Virus record (IMG/VR): IMGVR_UViG_3300028883_000125
Span: 1-26,040 of that record
Strand: one strand, 5' to 3'
Length of the DNA stretch: 26,040 nucleotides
From: a virus
Below are positions 13,057 through 21,254 of this stretch, one piece after another. How positions within the stretch are numbered: position 1 is the first letter of the stretch; each line of letters starts with the position of its first letter. The notes beneath the pieces are model-generated. The model was not told where the DNA came from. It made no database searches and saw only the letters and a program-made list of their open reading frames with translations. The position numbers and the translations under genes were made by a program.

Positions 13057-14154
13057 ATGCAGACCTCTTACTCTCGCGACTTCGCAATCGGTCAGAAGGG
13101 ACAACTCGCCGACTCCTCATTCCATCATATCGTCTCGCTTCTTGGCAAGGAAGATATCGGAATCGGCCTGGGTCTGGCGAAGTTCAAGGGCGAAGACAAT
13201 GTCGCCCGGCTCCCTCAGATCAATATTATCTCCCTTCAAGCCGATGCCGATCTCGTCACGTCGAACTCGACCGTCGCTTCGGTGACGATTCAGGTCTTCG
13301 GCGGATCTGAGGTCGTAAACACAACGTCGGCGACCGTCTTCGCAACGGATCACGCGACGACAATGGCGGCAATTGCGGCAAAGATCGCGGCTTTTACCGG
13401 CATCTCCTCGTGTACCGTAACCGACGCAAACAGCCGGACGCTTTACATTGTCGCCGAAGACAATGTTCAGATTTCGGACGCCGAAGCGACCACGACCCTC
13501 GGCGGATCACAAGCGGCATGGACTGCGACGAACGACTCGGGCGATGAGTTGTACGCAATCGCGGCAACCGGTCACGATATCGAGCAGACGTACCCGCCGA
13601 ACAAGCTTACCGTCTCGACGATCACGATCACGCTCGACGCCGACTTCGTCGCCTCGAACGTTCTCGCCGGGTATATCAACGGAACCGCGATCTCGATCAC
13701 GTATGCGTCGAGTCACGCGAACACTATGAACCTGCTCAAGGCGGCGGTCGAAGCGATTACCGGGATCAAGAACGCAACGGTCTCCGGTCGCGTTCTTACC
13801 GTGAACGCCTTCGCCGGGTATAACATCCGGTATTCGACGTTTGCGATTACCGGCGGATCTTCGCAGGCAACCGTAACCCTCGCGAACGCGACCTCCCAGA
13901 CCGGCGGACTCGTGCAGTACGACGAGGGCGAAATGATCCCGGGGCTTCGTCGTGGTCGGGTTTATGTCGAGGTCGAGCAGGCGGTCGATTCCGACGATAC
14001 CGTATACGTCCGCTTTGAGGCGAACTCGAACGGAGAACCGGGCGGATTCCGCAAAGACGCCGACACGAACACGGCAATCGCGTGGACCGGGGCGAAGTAT
14101 GTCACCTCCGCCTCCGCCGGAGGGATCGCAGAGATTGAACTGAACCTTCCGTAA
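13057..14154 (+). CDS. Capsid cement/decoration protein with two inserted repeat domains
   Basis: 365 residues; the AAGGAG site lies inside the end of the previous gene. Residues 1-58 (GQLADSSFHHIVSLLGKED onward) and 284-365 (VQYDEGEMIPGLRRGRVYVE onward) resemble a phage structural cement protein (Gp24-like) split in two. Between them lie two copies of a beta-rich, Ala/Thr-rich domain (about 62-157 and 186-280), each with a TxxxFAxxHAxTM-like core and a closing GGSQAxxT-like end. The same domain occurs in the tail sheath gene at 20 kb. The core probably stabilises the capsid lattice; the inserts are probably exposed on the surface. Confidence 0.75.
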   Translation: MQTSYSRDFAIGQKGQLADSSFHHIVSLLGKEDIGIGLGLAKFKGEDNVARLPQINIISLQADADLVTSNSTVASVTIQVFGGSEVVNTTSATVFATDHATTMAAIAAKIAAFTGISSCTVTDANSRTLYIVAEDNVQISDAEATTTLGGSQAAWTATNDSGDELYAIAATGHDIEQTYPPNKLTVSTITITLDADFVASNVLAGYINGTAISITYASSHANTMNLLKAAVEAITGIKNATVSGRVLTVNAFAGYNIRYSTFAITGGSSQATVTLANATSQTGGLVQYDEGEMIPGLRRGRVYVEVEQAVDSDDTVYVRFEANSNGEPGGFRKDADTNTAIAWTGAKYVTSASAGGIAEIELNLP

Positions 14155-14156
14155 GC

Positions 14157-14172
14157 AACCCGGGAACGGGTT
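14157..14172 (+). other. Intergenic RNA hairpin before the major capsid gene
   Basis: A perfect 6-bp stem AACCCG / CGGGTT closed by a GGAA tetraloop, a stable GNRA-type loop, in the 58-base gap after the decoration gene. No T tract follows, so it is not a terminator. It may stabilise or mark the processing of capsid mRNA. The sequence behind it contains a short direct repeat, AACTTGAACTTGAAC. Confidence 0.45.
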
Positions 14173-14212
14173 CAGAATAACTTGAACTTGAACGAAGAAG
14201 GAGCTTCTCACA

Positions 14213-15193
14213 ATGAACGAGAAGGAAAAAAAGATCATTCTTGACTCGATTCACTTCGATTCGAACGAGTCGATCTTCTTCGCCCGGGAGCTTGAGTACG
14301 TGAAGGCTCAGACGTACGACGTTGAATATCCGGAACTTCAGGCAAAAGCCTTGTTCCCGGCTTCAACCGAAGCTCCGGCGGGCGCGAAGGTTATCACTTA
14401 TCGCCAGTTCGACAAGCTCGGCATGGCGAAGATAATCGCGAATTACGCCGACGACCTTCCTCGCGTGAACCTGAAGGGGAAGGAATTCAGTTCTCCGGTT
14501 CGTACCATTGGCGACGCTTACGGGTATTCCGTGATCGACATTCAGCACGCGGCAATGGTCGGAATGCCTCTCGACTCCAAGCTTGCAACGACTGCCCGGG
14601 AAGCCGTCGAGATGAAAGAAGACGATATCGCGTTCTTCGGCGACGAGGAATTCGGTCTTCAGGGCATTCTCACGAATGGCAACGTCTCTGCGTATGTTGT
14701 TCCCGACGGAACGGCAAGCGTAACGAACTGGATTCCGAACTCCGCTGGATCAGGGAAGACTCCGCTTGAGATCGTGCGGGACGTGAACGACGTTCTCCGC
14801 TTCGCTCCGAGCCTTACCCGGGGCATCGAGCGGCCCGATACGCTCGCGATCTCGTCCGACGAATTCACGCACATCTCAACGACTCCGATGAGTGCGGATA
14901 ACACGAACACGACGATCCTCGAGTTCCTGAGGAGGGCTCACCCGACGGTAACATTCGTTTCCGTCGAAAAACTCTCGGATCTTTCTCCGGCCCGGGTCGG
15001 AGGCGGGGATACGACGAACGTTATGGTCGCGTATCGACGTTCTCCGGATCGTCTCACATTCGAGATTCCGATGATGTTCACTCAGCTCCCGGTTCAGGAG
15101 CGGAACCTCGAATACGTCGTGAACTGCATCGCCCGGAACGGCGGAATCATTATCTACCGGCCTCTCTCGGTCACGATCGCCGAAGGCATTTAA
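14213..15193 (+). CDS. Major capsid protein (DUF2184-like)
   Basis: 326 residues, preceded by AAGGAGCTT. The DUF2184 traits are clear: FFARELEYVKAQTYDVEYPE near residue 25, then ALFPASTEAPAGAKVITYR, AKIIANYADDLPRVNLKG and YGYSVIDIQHAAM. Later parts, REAVEMKEDDIAFFGDEEFG and GLQGILTNGNV, fit the family's capsid core, which is HK97-like. The ending RNGGIIIYRPLSVTIAEGI is also typical. It forms the head shell. Position after protease/scaffold and decoration genes is standard. Confidence 0.92.
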   Translation: MNEKEKKIILDSIHFDSNESIFFARELEYVKAQTYDVEYPELQAKALFPASTEAPAGAKVITYRQFDKLGMAKIIANYADDLPRVNLKGKEFSSPVRTIGDAYGYSVIDIQHAAMVGMPLDSKLATTAREAVEMKEDDIAFFGDEEFGLQGILTNGNVSAYVVPDGTASVTNWIPNSAGSGKTPLEIVRDVNDVLRFAPSLTRGIERPDTLAISSDEFTHISTTPMSADNTNTTILEFLRRAHPTVTFVSVEKLSDLSPARVGGGDTTNVMVAYRRSPDRLTFEIPMMFTQLPVQERNLEYVVNCIARNGGIIIYRPLSVTIAEGI

Positions 15194-15274
15194 CCGACGG
15201 CGACCGATTGAGGGAATGAGACTCCGAAGACGTTCAAGCGTGATATCGAGACAAAACAGAAAGAGAGGTATCAA

Positions 15275-15709
15275 GTGGCGGTAATGATTATCAGGTGGGA
15301 TCGGGCTCATGTTACGAAGCTTGCAGGAATGAGAATCGCTCCCGGAACGAACCGGGTAAGCGAAAACCTCGCTCCGGTAATGGTTCGGAACAAGGTCTTC
15401 TTGGAACAGGAAAAGCGGGGAGTTATCAGGGTTCTCGAAGGCGATCCGCGTAAAAAGGGGAGCGATAAAGAGGCGAAGGCTTCGAAAAGCTCCTCTGATT
15501 CCGACCTTGCAGAGATGAAGGCAAACGAAGCGATCGATATCGTTCACGATACCTTTGATCTTGCAATTCTCGCCGAATGGAAAAAGGCTGAGGAGCGGAA
15601 GACCGTACTCTTCGCGATCGAAGATCAGATCGACAAGATCAACGAGAAGGGAAAGTACGCTCCGCCCGAGAGCAAGAAGGAACCCGATCCGGCGAAAGCT
15701 TACTCATGA
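15275..15709 (+). CDS. Hypothetical head-region protein, 144 aa
   Basis: Not assigned. I chose the GTG at 15275, with GAGAGG six bases upstream; an ATG at 15284 is further from that site. The first 60 residues look like a small beta domain (MIIRWDRAHVTKLAGMRIAP). The middle is Lys/Ser-rich, and the end (about 75-125) is a charged helix (EMKANEAIDIVHDTFDLAIL). It stands between the capsid and head-completion genes, where many phages carry a short variable head protein. An 81-base gap with no visible signal separates it from the capsid gene. ATGA overlap with the next. Confidence 0.65.
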   Translation: MAVMIIRWDRAHVTKLAGMRIAPGTNRVSENLAPVMVRNKVFLEQEKRGVIRVLEGDPRKKGSDKEAKASKSSSDSDLAEMKANEAIDIVHDTFDLAILAEWKKAEERKTVLFAIEDQIDKINEKGKYAPPESKKEPDPAKAYS

Positions 15710-16083
15710 GTCTCACGACCGCTCAATATATCGACATTCGTGATCCGGATACATACGCTTCGCTTGTCGCAGCGAGTCGATTGGATAATCTGATCGAGGT
15801 TGCCGCTGAACAGTTGAGCGCAACGGTTTACGGAGACCGATATGAACTCGCCGTCGCCCTCCTCGTTCTTCATTGGGAAGCCATGAGGAACCGGGGCGGC
15901 GTCGGCGGAGCGGTATTGTCTGAACGGCAGGGGCAAGTCGCCCGCCAGTATTCCGGAGGCTCTGGATCGTTCGGATCTTTGAAAAATGATCTTGAGGCGA
16001 CTGCATGGGGGCAGGAGCTTGCTTCCCTTCGGATGAAGACGCCCGCCGGGTTCTCGCCAATGAACCGAATGATCACGAGGTAA
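15706..16083 (+). CDS. Head-completion / connector protein (DUF4054-like)
   Basis: 125 residues. The DUF4054 pattern is visible: a helical N-terminal half ending AVALLVLHWEAMRNRGG, then GGAVLSERQGQVARQY and the end LEATAWGQELASLRMKT. Family members form the ring that joins the portal to the neck. The start overlaps the previous stop (ATGA), and the gene is followed without a gap by the gp10-like neck gene, as expected for this module. Confidence 0.85.
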   Translation: MSLTTAQYIDIRDPDTYASLVAASRLDNLIEVAAEQLSATVYGDRYELAVALLVLHWEAMRNRGGVGGAVLSERQGQVARQYSGGSGSFGSLKNDLEATAWGQELASLRMKTPAGFSPMNRMITR

Positions 16084-16085
16084 TG

Positions 16086-16583
16086 ATGAAAACCGGAAAC
16101 CTGATCATTCGAGACAAAGGCTGGAATCGAATCAAAAAAAGCCTTCAGGAGGCAGAAGGAAGTTATACAAAGGTCGGAATCCAGCAAGGAGCGCTACACG
16201 AGCCGTCTGCAAAAGGATCAAAACCTCAAGAGACGTCCGATCTTGTAAAAATTGCGGCAATTCAGGAATTCGGAGCGCCAAGGGCACCCGGCGGAGCGAT
16301 TCCAGAACGTTCATTCCTGAGATCGACAATTGATGCAGAACAAGCCCAGATCCTCGCCCGGATCGATCGAGAGCGGTCTCGCTTCATCGAAGGGAAGCAA
16401 GACGTACGGACCGCCCTCGCCCGGATCGGCGAAGACGTACAAGGGCGAATTCAGAAGAAGATTACCGATCTCCGTGAACCGAAAAACTCGGACGTTACAA
16501 TCGCTTTGAAAAAGTCGTCGAATCCTCTGATCGATACCGGACAACTTCGGCAATCGATCAGACACGTCGAGAAAATCGTATGA
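16086..16583 (+). CDS. HK97 gp10-like / virion morphogenesis neck protein
   Basis: 165 residues. Two adjacent ATGs are possible (16083, 16086); CGAGG ending at 16080 suits the second better. The motif VKIAAIQEFGAPRAPGGAIP followed by ERSFLRSTID (about residues 57-85) is typical of gp10-like and Mu gpG-like proteins involved in completing the neck or tail. A helical middle and a closing NPLIDTGQLRQSIRH are also family-like. ATGA overlap with the next gene. Confidence 0.8.
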   Translation: MKTGNLIIRDKGWNRIKKSLQEAEGSYTKVGIQQGALHEPSAKGSKPQETSDLVKIAAIQEFGAPRAPGGAIPERSFLRSTIDAEQAQILARIDRERSRFIEGKQDVRTALARIGEDVQGRIQKKITDLREPKNSDVTIALKKSSNPLIDTGQLRQSIRHVEKIV

Positions 16584-16930
16584 GTCTTCCTCAGCATACA
16601 TTAACAGTAACCCGGTATTCAGCCGGTTCTCTTGTGAAAGGGCGATGGGTCGAGGGGACTCCTTCGACGTTCACGATTAAGGCAAGCGTTCAACCGCTTC
16701 GCGGGAAAGATATCGAGCTTCTCCCGGAAGGGCGAAGAACCGGATTCTCGCAAGTTCTTTTTACCGATACGGAATTGAAGATTATTACCGAAGGCGCAAC
16801 GCCAGTAAACGCTGATCGGGTTTCAATCGATGGAAGCTCATTCGAGGTTCTTCACGTTGAGCCGTGGAACAACCTCGGAACTCTGAATCATTACCGGGCA
16901 ATCGTTACCCGGGAAGGGGCGAAAGCGTGA
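16580..16930 (+). CDS. Head closure / head-tail adaptor protein
   Basis: 116 residues, mostly beta-strand in appearance: HTLTVTRYSAGSLVKGRWVE, TIKASVQPLRGKDIELLPEG, then FTDTELKII and a final strand HYRAIVTREG. This is the usual layout of small closure proteins of the gp16/FII-like beta-barrel kind, which plug the connector after packaging. The location between gp10-like and tail terminator genes supports it. Assignment rests on pattern and position rather than a named motif. Confidence 0.65.
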   Translation: MSLPQHTLTVTRYSAGSLVKGRWVEGTPSTFTIKASVQPLRGKDIELLPEGRRTGFSQVLFTDTELKIITEGATPVNADRVSIDGSSFEVLHVEPWNNLGTLNHYRAIVTREGAKA

Positions 16931-17463
16931 TCGACTTCTCCGCCTTGCAAGACAACCTTTTCGATCAGTGGCTTACTGGCGAACTGACTTCGACCGGGTT
17001 CACATTCGTATGGGCGGATCAGAACGCTCCGACTCCAAACGGTTCAGTCGTATTCGGGCGAATTGGATCGATGAGAAAGATCGGCGACGATCAACTCGCG
17101 ACGAACGTCGACGGCGGAATCGATATCGGCGGAATTCGCGAATTCACACTTCGGCTTGAGGCGATTGGATCAGGATCACTCGATCTCTTGTCGAGCCTTG
17201 AAACATCGCTCGAGCGCCCGACGATTCTCGATTCTCTTCGGTCTGTTCAGATTGTGGCGATCAGAACGCTCGCAATGCAGGATCTTACGGGACTCTTTGA
17301 GGGGGAATATGAATCCCGGGGAGTCCTCGAGATAGAGATGAGGATCCCGTCGCCCTACGAGGAATCGCTTGAAGACGAGCCCGGCTACTTTGATCACGTA
17401 ACCGGCGAAGGGGCCGTCGAGAACGGTCAAGAGATTGATATCCCGATAAGCGTAACTCAGTAA
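16927..17463 (+). CDS. Tail terminator / neck protein (LIC_12616-like)
   Basis: 178 residues from a GTG overlapping the previous TGA (GTGA). The sequence GGIREFTLRLEAIGSGSLDL followed by LLSSLETSLERPTILDSLRS matches the LIC_12616-type phage neck terminator family, with a later QDLTGLFEGEYESRGVLEIE. The protein caps the tail tube and joins it to the head. The acidic C-terminal part (EESLEDEPGYFDHVTG) is typical of this protein in related phages. The next gene starts 15 bases later. Confidence 0.8.
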   Translation: MIDFSALQDNLFDQWLTGELTSTGFTFVWADQNAPTPNGSVVFGRIGSMRKIGDDQLATNVDGGIDIGGIREFTLRLEAIGSGSLDLLSSLETSLERPTILDSLRSVQIVAIRTLAMQDLTGLFEGEYESRGVLEIEMRIPSPYEESLEDEPGYFDHVTGEGAVENGQEIDIPISVTQ

Positions 17464-17478
17464 TCTTGGGAGAGATAT

Positions 17479-17949
17479 ATGTCAACTCAGGAACAGCGGG
17501 CGGCAAGAAACGCAACGCCTTTTCAGAAGGGGCCGGTCTTTACCGGCGACTTCGACAGGCTCGGCGAGGTCGAACTTACGATATCGGGAACGACGGAAGT
17601 CTCCGGAGATATTCGATGGGACGGTCGAGATCTGAATGGGAATATCTTCGTAATCGTGGAATCGACTGAGGTTACTTCCGGACTTGCGTCGCTTCTCGTG
17701 CAAGAGCGACCGCTTTACCCGAAACAGAGCGGAACGATCGGTGTCGACGAAGCGGGCGATACTGAGATCGATCTGTTCACGGGTCTCGACCTCTCGACGC
17801 TTGGTTACTCATCATTCATGGATCTCACTTCCGAGGTCGGCTTGGCTTTTGATGCAAAGAAAGCCTTGTCGCCGTGGGGAATTCGATTCTACGCGACCGG
17901 AGTCGGCGGTGACGACGGGAAAGTTAAAATCACAGTTTACGGGAACTAA
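17479..17949 (+). CDS. Hypothetical structural protein, 156 aa
   Basis: Not recognised. The ATG lies 15 bases after the neck terminator, with GGGAGAGATAT upstream. The protein is acidic and beta-rich (VELTISGTTEVSGDIRWDG, then IFVIVESTEVTSG), and closes with WGIRFYATGVGGDDGKVKITV, which looks like a jelly-roll or Ig-like fold. No Cys or membrane segment. Its stop shares a base with the start of the LamG adhesin gene, so the two are probably made together. It may be a virion-surface or adaptor protein that carries the adhesin. Confidence 0.65.
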   Translation: MSTQEQRAARNATPFQKGPVFTGDFDRLGEVELTISGTTEVSGDIRWDGRDLNGNIFVIVESTEVTSGLASLLVQERPLYPKQSGTIGVDEAGDTEIDLFTGLDLSTLGYSSFMDLTSEVGLAFDAKKALSPWGIRFYATGVGGDDGKVKITVYGN

Positions 17950-19631
17950 TGAATCTCCTCTTCGAAAAGAAGAATAGGGTCTCCGGATTCGGGCATAAAG
18001 TCTGGGGAAGACCGGCGGGAGTAATATTGCCGGAAAAAGTCGCCTCGGCATACTGGATCGACTTTACCGAGCAAGCGTTTGATTCAATGCGCGGCTTGAG
18101 TGAAAGCGTTGATCTTTTCACGGAGGCGAGTTGCGAGACTGTTCCATCATTCGAAGGCGACGCAATATCTACAAACTGGACCGGGGAAACAGGGTTACTT
18201 GCGTCTCAAGCTGCTGTCACCAATGATAGTGATTATGCGCTTTCTTTCGTGAATAATACGACTGCTTTCAAACAGGTTGGACTCGATCTCGGCGCCTTTT
18301 TAACTGACGGAGATTACGCGTGGGTCGAGTTTGATGTCAGGCATAATGGATTAGGTTCCGATACATATTGCCAGATTGCTTTCAATACTTCCGCGTCTGG
18401 GTGGACAAGTACCGGAAGAACTATCAATATCTTAAAAACCCAGACAGATTGGGTAAGAGTTGCGCTTCTTTTCCCCTACGATGAGGCTGTCGACTGGCTT
18501 CGTTATATGAAAGTCGGCTACATGTCCGGGGCTGCCTACGATGGTGGGGGAATATTTATAGACAATATGCAGGTTAAGTCTATTGATAGCGCGGCGACAA
18601 GTCAACTTTTTGCAAACAACGACTTTGTGAACTGGTCTGGGTCATTCCCGAATGAAGTTCCGGATAATTGGGTATTAAACGGCACAGCCGACGCAAATAA
18701 TTATTTAACAGAAGACGCTCCGAGTATTTTAAGACTCGTTTCAAACGGCGGGCTCATTGGAACGTATCAGGATATAGGCGACCCTTCAAATCATTCCGTT
18801 TTGATCCTTTTAAACATAACGGACGCTACTGATCCGCCAGCAGTTTTAAATATTGGTGCGGGCGGATCTGAGTTCATTGAGTCTTTGGGAACAACCGGAA
18901 TCGTCTCGAATACGGGTTCTCCGCAAGGCGCAACCCTAAAGGATCGTTTGCGTATTAATCGAACTTCAGGCGAGACAACAGACATGAAGTTCGATTGGGG
19001 GAGAGCATACCGTCTATATACCGGGATTGACGATTATTCTCGTTTCGTTAATATCTACGATCGAATATCAGGAAATTCTTTCATTTATCAAAACAGTTCA
19101 TCGAAAAGACCCACATTCTTTCCGGGGCTCGGTGGCTATTTTGACGGAGTCGACGATATTGTCGACCGTGGACTCGGGAACGAGATTAATTGTAAAGGGA
19201 TTATTGTCGCCTTCAGGCCCGACTCCTTCACTCTCTCAAGCAGATTGTTTGCTGGTAAGGATGGGTCAACCGATGTTTTCGGCGTTGGAATTTATCTTTC
19301 TGCAAGTAAAATACAATGGTATATCGATTCTGCTTATCGCCAATCGGTAAACACCTTCGCTGCAAATACATGGTGTGTCGGACTTTTTTACGTGGACTCA
19401 AAAAATAATCACATTCTGAGAGTGAACGGCATCGAAGAAATAAATTACAATGCAACTCCGGCGGCAACAAGCACATTTAGAATGATTGGGAATCGCGTAT
19501 CTACTGCAACTTATTTTAAAGGATTTGTCGGGGATTTTTACCTTATTCCACCCAATACTCCCGATGGCTTGATTGAGTCTGTATACAAGTATTTTCTCGT
19601 AAGATCAAAGAATCGAGGCTTGATTACATGA
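17949..19631 (+). CDS. Adhesin-like protein with LamG-type lectin domain
   Basis: 560 residues. After a short N-terminal region (1-60), residues about 60-215 and 215-350 look like two carbohydrate-binding-type beta-sandwiches (EGDAISTNWTGETGLLASQA; FIDNMQVKSID as the closing strand of the first). Residues from about 395 (GGYFDGVDDIVDRGLGNEIN) to about 545 form a LamG/concanavalin-like domain, with AFRPDSFTLSSRLFAGKDGS and AANTWCVGLFYVDSKNNHIL. These folds bind sugars, so a receptor-binding or head/tail fibre role is likely. The gene is AT-richer than its neighbours from about 18.1 kb and sits between neck and sheath genes, not with the baseplate, suggesting acquisition. The substrate cannot be inferred. 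Confidence 0.75.
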   Translation: MNLLFEKKNRVSGFGHKVWGRPAGVILPEKVASAYWIDFTEQAFDSMRGLSESVDLFTEASCETVPSFEGDAISTNWTGETGLLASQAAVTNDSDYALSFVNNTTAFKQVGLDLGAFLTDGDYAWVEFDVRHNGLGSDTYCQIAFNTSASGWTSTGRTINILKTQTDWVRVALLFPYDEAVDWLRYMKVGYMSGAAYDGGGIFIDNMQVKSIDSAATSQLFANNDFVNWSGSFPNEVPDNWVLNGTADANNYLTEDAPSILRLVSNGGLIGTYQDIGDPSNHSVLILLNITDATDPPAVLNIGAGGSEFIESLGTTGIVSNTGSPQGATLKDRLRINRTSGETTDMKFDWGRAYRLYTGIDDYSRFVNIYDRISGNSFIYQNSSSKRPTFFPGLGGYFDGVDDIVDRGLGNEINCKGIIVAFRPDSFTLSSRLFAGKDGSTDVFGVGIYLSASKIQWYIDSAYRQSVNTFAANTWCVGLFYVDSKNNHILRVNGIEEINYNATPAATSTFRMIGNRVSTATYFKGFVGDFYLIPPNTPDGLIESVYKYFLVRSKNRGLIT

Positions 19632-19888
19632 CGATATGCTGTTATGCGTTCAAAATCTCTCGTGGACAATGGATGCAGCTAACAGCACAAGAACAAACAG
19701 AATGGACACAAAAAATACTAAAATCGGGGAAAAGCTCTTGTTATGTAAAATGCTTTATTAATATTTCGGATAATGAGGTATTTAAAACAAGAAACCCAAG
19801 ATCAAACATTAATGCTATTGAACATTCAGGAAGATTGCAAGATTTGAACGATATATTTGATTTGGAAGGAGAACTCAATGAGCGATAA
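19628..19888 (+). CDS. Hypothetical protein, 86 aa
   Basis: Not recognised. The ATG overlaps the adhesin stop (ATGA). The protein begins MTICCYAFKISRGQWMQLTA and has a Cys-containing strand near residue 40 (SSCYVKCFINISD). The gene is AT-rich like the adhesin, so both were probably acquired together. It could be an assembly partner of the adhesin, but no motif proves it. Its 3' end holds the ribosome-binding site of the sheath gene. Confidence 0.6.
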   Translation: MTICCYAFKISRGQWMQLTAQEQTEWTQKILKSGKSSCYVKCFINISDNEVFKTRNPRSNINAIEHSGRLQDLNDIFDLEGELNER

Positions 19889-21236
19889 GCTTCCCGAAAT
19901 CGTCGACGTTTCGATTTCACGCGAGACGGCGGCAGTTTCTCAGGCTGGATTCGGAACGCTTCTCGTCGTCGGAGATTCGGGCGTATTTCCCGAGGTCGAT
20001 GTTGTAACAATTACCGTCGACGCCGATCTTGTCACGGGTAACTCGACACTTGTTACCGTGAATGGAACCGCTTTATCGCCGGTTGTCTTCGCGTCCGATC
20101 ACGCAACGACAATGACGGCAATTGCGACCGCGATTCAGGCATTAAGTGAAGTCGCGACCGCGACGGCTGGCGGAACGGGAACTCGTACGATTACAATCAC
20201 GGCGGCGGCTGGCGAGACCGTAATCGTGAACTCAGTCGTTACAACCCTCGGAGCAACACAGCCGACGTGGACAATCTCCCGAACGGCTGCGGCCCGGATT
20301 CGATTCTATTCCGACCCTGACTCGATCCTCGACGACGGTTTCGTAGCAACCAATCCGGAATACATCGCGGCGAATGCCGCGTTCAGCCAGTCGCCCGGGC
20401 CGACACAAGTCGCAATCGGGGCGAAGTGGTCCGGCGATGCAGATTACCCGGCGGCTCTTGCGGCGATCCGCGAGGAGAGCGACGATTGGTACGGGCTCGT
20501 GATCGAGGACCGTACGAAGTCGGTTGTTCTCGCAGTCGCGGCATGGGTTGAGTCGAAGATGAAGATCTTCGGAACCGCGTCGAACGATACCGATATCCTC
20601 GGGACCGGCTCAACGGATGTTGCAGCGGAACTGGCGGCCCTCAATTACGACCGTACGTTCTGCATGTATCACCCGGACGCCTTCAATACATACCCGGAGG
20701 CGGCGTGGTTCGGCGAACGGTCGCCGGATAATCCGGGCTCGGCAACGTGGATGTTCAAGACACTCTCCGGCGTTGCCGTTACAACCCTCACGACAACCCA
20801 ATCGACGAACGCTCTCGCGAAAGCGTGTAACGTTTATGAATCGATCGGCGGCGTCTCAATGACTCGTAACGGAACAATGGTTTCCGGCGAGTATATTGAC
20901 GTGATCCGGTTCGTCGACTGGCTTCAAGTCGAGATCGAGACGAACATCTTCTCTCGGCTCGTGAACCTGAAAAAGATTTCGTATACAGACGGCGGCGTCG
21001 GGATTATTGAGGCGGAGCTTCGCAAGGCTCTCGACAAAGGTATTCGCCGGGGCGGTCTGGCGGAGAATACCGACGAGACGAAATACAATGGGAAAAAGTA
21101 TCAAGTCACGGTCCCGAAGGTCGCCGATATCTCGGCGAACGATAAGGCGAACCGGCTTCTTCCCGATGTTTCGTTCCGGGCAACCCTCGCCGGGGCAATT
21201 CACAAGGGCGAAGTCGCCGGCGTCGTCGAAATTTAA
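19878..21236 (+). CDS. Tail sheath protein (DUF3383-like) with inserted domain
   Basis: 452 residues. The ATG at 19878 follows GGAAGGAGA; a TTG at 19857 is in frame but lacks such a site. The start IVDVSISRETAAVSQAGFGT is a DUF3383 hallmark, and ARIRFYSDPDSILDDGFVAT, then NAAFSQSPGPTQVAIGAKW continue the family. Residues 42-137, between VVGDSGVFPE and RIRFYSD, hold an extra domain homologous to the repeats in the decoration protein. The C-terminal part (AELRKALDKGIRRGGLAENT) is typical of contractile sheath proteins. The protein forms the contracting outer tail tube. Confidence 0.88.
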   Translation: MSDKLPEIVDVSISRETAAVSQAGFGTLLVVGDSGVFPEVDVVTITVDADLVTGNSTLVTVNGTALSPVVFASDHATTMTAIATAIQALSEVATATAGGTGTRTITITAAAGETVIVNSVVTTLGATQPTWTISRTAAARIRFYSDPDSILDDGFVATNPEYIAANAAFSQSPGPTQVAIGAKWSGDADYPAALAAIREESDDWYGLVIEDRTKSVVLAVAAWVESKMKIFGTASNDTDILGTGSTDVAAELAALNYDRTFCMYHPDAFNTYPEAAWFGERSPDNPGSATWMFKTLSGVAVTTLTTTQSTNALAKACNVYESIGGVSMTRNGTMVSGEYIDVIRFVDWLQVEIETNIFSRLVNLKKISYTDGGVGIIEAELRKALDKGIRRGGLAENTDETKYNGKKYQVTVPKVADISANDKANRLLPDVSFRATLAGAIHKGEVAGVVEI

Positions 21237-21254
21237 CGGAGAAGGGAGGCTCAA

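Noticed and set aside
13507-14238. A 243-codon open frame on the - strand, opposite the decoration gene
   Set aside because: Composition is Arg- and Gly-rich as expected of an antisense shadow; it has no start signal.
15194-15274. Terminator or promoter after the major capsid gene
   Set aside because: No hairpin with a T tract and no convincing -35/-10 pair was found in this 81-base gap.
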